A DNA stretch of 34,104 bases from Neolentinus lepideus HHB14362 ss-1. Lineage: Eukaryota; Basidiomycota; Agaricomycetes; Gloeophyllales; Gloeophyllaceae. Location: NCBI GenBank assembly GCA_001632425.1, contig KV425686.1, positions 1-34,104 on the forward strand, written 5' to 3'. The notes below the pieces were generated by a model that did no database searches, had not been told where the DNA came from, and saw nothing but the letters and a program-made list of their open reading frames with translations. Below, piece after piece: positions 32,821 through 34,104 of this stretch. Position numbers and translations under genes: made by a program. Numbering within the stretch: position 1 is the stretch's first letter; every line of letters begins with the position of its first letter.

Positions 32821-34104
32821 AGATCGGATTCCAAAGGATTTACTTGCTTTAAACTGAGTTCTCTGCTCACAATCCCTCCCTCCTCGCTGTTCCTTCACCA
32901 ATCCAGGTCCATAGGAGGCTTGAGGTGACGACGACAGACGGCGCAGAAGGGTCTCTGGCACAGGCCAGCCAGCACGTCCCGCAGACGCAGCAAACAACTA
33001 CGGCATGTAACGCTAGAGCCTCAGTAAGTCAAACTACACCTCTAAACTCATGAGAACGCCTAGACGTTGTCGGCCCCGAGGCAGGAAGCGCGGAACTGAT
33101 GGCGTCGGGCCTGGCAGTGGTACTCGCAAACGTCCTTCACCTTCACATGCGTTACCCTCCCATCTGCTCGCTCTGACTACTATCGCTAACTCAGAGGAAC
33201 CAGTTTCAGGGACCTGCTAGCTTTGTCGATACGTTCTGGATAAAGCTGTCTTCAAGGATTTCTTGCTGCGAAATCTGTGATGTGTCCATCAAGGGCTTTC
33301 TCTGTCTGGGTCTCCTTAGTGCGTCGAGGGCGTTATAGCTGACGCGTAGGAGTGTGGTCGGGCAGATTATAGGGAGGTGTCGTGTTGAATACAGTGCGTC
33401 GTAGTCTGCATATCAGGGTCGCCTTTTGAATACTGTGTAAATCCTGGCAGTTCCGGTTGATCTCCATGATCTGCACTCATTGGTAGAGCCCTATCATTCA
33501 TCAGACTCTCATGGCTCATGCCGTATAATACCCCGTGCAATATCATTCACCATACCGTGTTCCTTACCCGCTCATCTCCCCGCATCTACCGGTATCCCAC
33601 ATTCCGTGCTGTATCTCCTGAGGGCCCAGCGAGGGGGCGATGTCTGTATGTACAGCATACACTCTTTGTATCATCGAGCGCTCGACTGCCTCCTCTTTCT
33701 GCTCAGACGTTATCTCAGGCTGCCCGTCATAGGTTCATAGCTCATCGACCATATCAATATACATGGTGTATTCGTTCTCGCAACTCTACCCTGATTGATA
33801 TGCCACATCCATGAAGGTCATTCATGGTTTCTCGGTGAGTTAGAGGTCTATCACTCCTTTTCTTGTGCTCCAGGTCCAACTCTGATGCGTTCGACAATAA
33901 CAGCGCGTGTCAGTCAGGTCCGATTGACCGTCTGCGTCATCGCAAGTCTATATCTCGCGGTTTCACCTCTTATTCGGTGGCAACGTTTCGTTGTCCGCTT
34001 CTCCCGATCAACCGACTATAGTCATTCATGCGGCCAATGGCCCCGCGAACGAGCTATGCGACTCTTGCCTAAAGTATTCTCGTCTACGTGCTACGGTACG
34101 GAGC
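32821..34104. other. Right flank without supportable genes, 1.3 kb
   Basis: Only short frames lacking family resemblance are present. If the preceding hairpin/TATA region is a solo LTR, part of this would be U5 or flanking DNA. Confidence 0.4.

Noticed and set aside
1..34104. CRISPR array, operon or prokaryotic defence system
   Set aside because: Telomere, spliceosomal introns and gene families are fungal. No spaced identical short repeats were seen.

Overview
This window is the left end of a chromosome from a filamentous basidiomycete, most likely an Agaricomycete. It opens with the C-rich telomere strand (AACCCT repeats). Genes carry many introns of 48-100 nt with GT..AG ends, and the gene families (DUF6534-type membrane proteins, F-box arrays, Ste14/ICMT-like arrays) are typical of mushroom-forming fungi. 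All calls were made by reading the sequence; no database search was run.

Layout. Bases 1-56 are telomere. Bases 139-668 are a decayed copy of the 5' end of the erdS gene found 8 kb further in. CSE1 (exportin-2) follows on the + strand (768-4532, 15 exons, 983 aa). It converges on a complete erdS gene on the - strand (8765-5168, 15 exons, 931 aa). erdS is a fusion of an aspartyl-tRNA synthetase and a DUF2156 aminoacyl-tRNA transferase, the architecture known to make ergosteryl-3-beta-O-L-aspartate. The order telomere / truncated erdS / CSE1 / erdS fits a CSE1-erdS tandem duplication cut off by a chromosome end.

Bases 10422-13479 hold two tandem isoprenylcysteine methyltransferase-like genes (243 and 238 aa) with the same exon layout. 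Bases 14243-15967 (- strand) hold a multi-exon DUF6534-like seven-helix membrane protein. From about 16 kb the window becomes gene-poor and repeat-rich. It holds two MITE-like elements (18553-19169 with TA flanks; 22342-22871 with TTAA flanks), duplicated fragments, and an F-box cluster (intact gene 26530-24902, two C-terminal fragments at about 24.1 and 27.8 kb).

From 28.93 to 30.42 kb lies an AT-rich, strongly CpG-depleted block. It contains a third inverted-repeat element, a three-copy tandem repeat of about 265 bp, and one of two copies of a promoter-like segment. The rest holds a second copy of a segment also present near 20.3 kb, a weak LTR-like region, and no convincing genes.

Functionally, CSE1 is nuclear transport housekeeping, ErdS modifies membrane sterol, and the ICMT-like and DUF6534 genes encode membrane proteins. 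Nothing indicates that they form one pathway. The clearest stories are the erdS fusion, the telomere-truncated duplication, and the mobile or mutated DNA on the right half.
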